Shown: positions 7,038 through 8,766 of the stretch, piece after piece | How the letters are laid out: the number at the start of each line of letters is the position of its first letter | Numbering within the stretch: position 1 is the first letter of the stretch | DNA from: Deltaproteobacteria bacterium RBG_13_49_15 | GTDB lineage: Bacteria > Desulfobacterota > Desulfobacteria > Desulfobacterales > UBA2156 | Assembly (NCBI GenBank): GCA_001797695.1 | Contig: MGQD01000050.1 | Coordinates: 6,113-14,878, forward strand | Length of the DNA: 8,766 nucleotides | Direction of reading: 5' to 3' | Translations under genes and position numbers: made by a program | Notes under the pieces: model-generated | Told to the model about the DNA's origin: nothing | Seen by the model: only the letters and a program-made list of their open reading frames with translations | Databases searched by the model: none

Positions 7038-7066
7038 TTGCATTATGCGTTCAATTGATCCATAAT
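7038..7066 (+). promoter_or_regulatory. Candidate promoter for yraN-rsmI-phosphopantetheinyl transferase
   Basis: TTGCAT (7038-7043), a 17-bp spacer and CATAAT (7061-7066) match three and five of six sigma-70 consensus bases. Transcription would start near 7073, about 38 nt before the yraN start codon. An inverted repeat CATTATG/CATAATG (7041-7047 and 7061-7067) spans the same bases, so a repressor-like site is possible but unproven. Confidence 0.35.
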
Positions 7067-7110
7067 GATATGGAAAAAAACCTTTAAGAAGGATCCGAGG
7101 ATAATTATCG

Positions 7111-7482
7111 ATGCCCAGTGAGCGGCAGGCATTCGGGAAAAAGAGCGAAGCGGCGGCGATGGATTTTCTCAGGCGGCACGGTTACGCGATCATCGAATGC
7201 AATTACAGGAACACACTTGGGGAGATCGATATCATCGCAAGGGATCGGGACGTTATCGTGTTTGTGGAGGTCAAAGCCAAGAAAAGGAAAGGATCGATTC
7301 ACCCGAAATACTCCATAACACTGAAAAAACAAAAAAAACTTTCCGCAGTGGCGCTCTGCTATCTGAAAGCGAAACGACATACCCGTTCCAGCGCCCGCTT
7401 CGATGTCGTGACCGTTTTGTCCGCACAGGATAATCCGGAGATCGAACTGATCCGAAATGCCTTTGAACTCGCCTATCCATAG
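7111..7482 (+). CDS. yraN: YraN/UPF0102 family protein with endonuclease-like fold
   Basis: Member of the widespread UPF0102 family, whose fold is of the PD-(D/E)XK/Holliday-junction-resolvase type; its cellular function is not settled. The 123-residue length is typical. The core motif is intact: GEIDIIARD around D40, then IVFVEVK with E53 and K55. The N-terminal GKKSEAAAMDFLRRHGY and the late RFDVVTV strand are also family features. GAGGA (7097-7101) lies 9 nt before the ATG. The gene follows rnhB and precedes rsmI, both common neighbours of this family. Its last 26 bp overlap the start of rsmI, so the two are very likely co-transcribed and translationally coupled. Confidence 0.93.
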   Translation: MPSERQAFGKKSEAAAMDFLRRHGYAIIECNYRNTLGEIDIIARDRDVIVFVEVKAKKRKGSIHPKYSITLKKQKKLSAVALCYLKAKRHTRSSARFDVVTVLSAQDNPEIELIRNAFELAYP

Positions 7483-8344
7483 CCCCGCCGACGACATCAA
7501 TAAAACGGGAACGCTTTACGTGGTAGCGACCCCTATCGGGAACCGGGAAGACATTACCATGCGGGCCATCCGGGTGTTGAAGGATGCGGACTGGATCGCC
7601 GCGGAAGATACGAGACATACTCGGCGGTTTTTATCCGGATTCGGCATTTCCGGCCGGTATTTGGCATATCACGAATATAATGAACGAAAACAAACCCCTG
7701 TTCTGATCGATAAAATGAAGGCTGGGGAATCGGTCGCCCTGGTTTCCAAAGCAGGAACCCCTTCGGTTTCGGATCCCGGATTTCGACTCATCAAAGCGGC
7801 TGTTGAAAGCAGAATCGATGTTGTCCCTATTCCGGGGGTATCCGCTCCCCTCGCCGCTCTTTCCGCCTCCGGCCTTCCGAGCGATTCCTTTGTATTCGTT
7901 GGGTTTTTGCCGAAAAAAAAGGGTGAGAAAAACAAGCGTTTGCATGAAGTATCCGGCGAAAAACGGACCCTGATTTTTTTTGAATCTCCAAACCGGATTA
8001 TATCCTTTCTGGAGGAGATTCAAACCATTATGGGGGATCGAAACAGCGTTCTTTGTCGTGAGTTGACCAAACTTCACGAGGAAATTTTAAGAGGACCGGT
8101 CTCTCAGGTGGCTCAAGCATTGAAAGATCGACCCGAGATTAAGGGAGAGTGCACCCTGCTGATTGAAGGTTGCGGAGAAAAGGAGGAGATCCGACAAGAA
8201 GACCTTCAGCGTGAAATCGAAGAAGAGATGAAAAAGACCGACCTTGGCATTTCCGATATTGCCAGAACGATTGCGAGAAGATGCGGCCTTTCCAAGCGGG
8301 TCGTTTATGAGATCGCAGTAAGGATAAAAAATGAAAGAAAATGA
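7457..8344 (+). CDS. rsmI: RsmI, 16S rRNA (cytidine1402-2'-O)-methyltransferase
   Basis: RsmI adds the 2'-O-methyl of C1402 in the ribosomal P-site decoding region. It belongs to the tetrapyrrole (CbiF-like) methylase superfamily. The 295-residue length fits. Motifs in order are LYVVATPIGN (20-29), AAEDTRHTRRFL (48-59), the SAM-site loop LVSKAGTPSVSDPG (95-108), VPIPGVSA, FVGFLPKKKGEK, LIFFESPNRI and CRELTKLHEE. A small C-terminal helical domain follows (DLGISDIARTIA, LSKRVVYEIAVRIKN). The loop residue normally Asp (sometimes Asn) in SDAGTP is Lys98 here, which is unusual. The ATG at 7457 is the only start upstream of the conserved region; it overlaps yraN by 26 bp and lacks a strong ribosome-binding site. 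Confidence 0.96.
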   Translation: MPLNSPIHSPADDINKTGTLYVVATPIGNREDITMRAIRVLKDADWIAAEDTRHTRRFLSGFGISGRYLAYHEYNERKQTPVLIDKMKAGESVALVSKAGTPSVSDPGFRLIKAAVESRIDVVPIPGVSAPLAALSASGLPSDSFVFVGFLPKKKGEKNKRLHEVSGEKRTLIFFESPNRIISFLEEIQTIMGDRNSVLCRELTKLHEEILRGPVSQVAQALKDRPEIKGECTLLIEGCGEKEEIRQEDLQREIEEEMKKTDLGISDIARTIARRCGLSKRVVYEIAVRIKNERK

Positions 8345-8766
8345 TCCGATTTATCCGGCGATATTGCCGGTTCCTGAAGCGGATCGGAAATTGAAAGGAA
8401 AAGATAAGGTTCAATCCCTTAAGCGTCACGCGGAAACGGCCCTTAAGTGGTCTGCGCGCATGAGCGGCGTTTGCCTCAAGACCTTGGAAAAAAGTGATTC
8501 CGGAGCCCCGCTCCCTTCCGGGGGGATGCACTGGTCTCTTTCCCACAAAGACAAGTATGTCTGCGCGGTTGTTTCATGCGACCGGATCGGAATCGATCTG
8601 GAAGAAATTCGGCCCCTAAATGAGGCCATTTTTCTTCGAATTGCCGATGCAATCGAATGGGGCCTCGACACCAGCGACAGATTGAGGACCTTTTTCAGAT
8701 ACTGGACTTCAAAGGAAGCGGTATTGAAGGCCGAAGGGGTCGGATTGGCCGGTCTGTCAAGGTGCC
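8331..8766 (+). CDS. 4'-phosphopantetheinyl transferase superfamily protein (Sfp-like), 3' truncated by window edge
   Basis: This enzyme class transfers phosphopantetheine from coenzyme A to a serine of acyl or peptidyl carrier proteins. The 145 complete codons visible run open to the edge. The superfamily signatures are WSLSHKDKY (W68, H72), then DRIGIDLEEIRP with metal ligands D89 and E91, then FRYWTSKEAVLKAEGVGL. In the last, E129 and K133 match the third metal ligand and the catalytic-region lysine of Sfp (E151, K155). The first ~60 residues are divergent. The ATG at 8331 is preceded by TAAGGA (8319-8324), 6 nt away, inside rsmI, and the coding regions overlap by 14 bp in different frames, so it is co-translated with rsmI. 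No carrier protein, polyketide or peptide synthetase gene is visible, so its target is unknown. It could be the main or only such enzyme for fatty-acid ACP if no AcpS exists elsewhere. Confidence 0.88.
   Translation, partial: MKENDPIYPAILPVPEADRKLKGKDKVQSLKRHAETALKWSARMSGVCLKTLEKSDSGAPLPSGGMHWSLSHKDKYVCAVVSCDRIGIDLEEIRPLNEAIFLRIADAIEWGLDTSDRLRTFFRYWTSKEAVLKAEGVGLAGLSRC

Noticed and set aside
7271..8077. Several - strand frames opposite yraN and rsmI
   Set aside because: Both + strand genes show full family motifs; the antisense peptides show no domain and no start signals.
1..8766. Mobile element, tRNA/rRNA, 4.5S RNA, CRISPR or phage-defence system
   Set aside because: No transposase, integrase, cas or toxin-antitoxin-like protein, no direct-repeat array and no cloverleaf-like or SRP-RNA-like segment was seen; every gap above 100 bp was read and holds only the short elements listed.

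Overview
The window is an ordinary, densely packed bacterial chromosome segment. It carries the conserved signal-recognition/ribosome-maturation cluster ffh-rpsP-khpA-rimM-trmD-rplS-rnhB on the + strand, followed by yraN, rsmI and a 4'-phosphopantetheinyl transferase. I see no mobile element, tRNA, rRNA or CRISPR array. The gene order, the balanced base composition, and a trace of the SPOUT-type RNA methyltransferase gene that many Desulfobacterota (former Deltaproteobacteria) and Thermotoga carry between trmD and rplS together suggest an anaerobic Desulfobacterota-like Gram-negative. That taxonomic reading is inference, not proof. The RND pump fits a Gram-negative envelope.

Layout. Bases 2-1477 (+) hold the C-terminal half of an RND-type inner-membrane efflux pump whose start lies upstream of the window. 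It meets rlmN (1472-2554, -) tail to tail with a 6-bp coding overlap. A 107-bp divergent gap (2555-2661) separates rlmN from ffh. It holds three small inverted repeats, and candidate promoters for the two genes sit across each other's start codons. From 2662 to 6961 (+) run ffh, rpsP (30S protein S16), khpA (KH RNA-binding protein), rimM, trmD, rplS (50S protein L19) and rnhB, mostly with gaps of 4-86 bp. A 149-bp gap with a candidate promoter precedes yraN (7111), rsmI (7457, overlapping yraN by 26 bp) and the phosphopantetheinyl transferase (8331, overlapping rsmI by 14 bp), which runs off the right edge.

How the genes work together. Ffh targets nascent membrane proteins to the translocon. 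S16 and L19 are structural ribosomal proteins. RimM matures the 30S subunit. TrmD (tRNA G37), RlmN (23S A2503, also tRNA A37) and RsmI (16S C1402) methylate sites that matter for decoding or peptide exit. RNase HII removes ribonucleotides from DNA, and KhpA is a small RNA chaperone-like protein.

The most informative non-routine observation is at 5815-5940. An out-of-frame stretch overlapping the end of trmD encodes the recognisable N-terminus of the trmD-rplS-linked RNA methyltransferase family (PF09936, TM1570-like), but it breaks off after about 25 family-like residues. It looks like the stump of a deleted gene, and the last ~16 residues of TrmD are read from it in another frame. I found no convincing new multi-gene system here.
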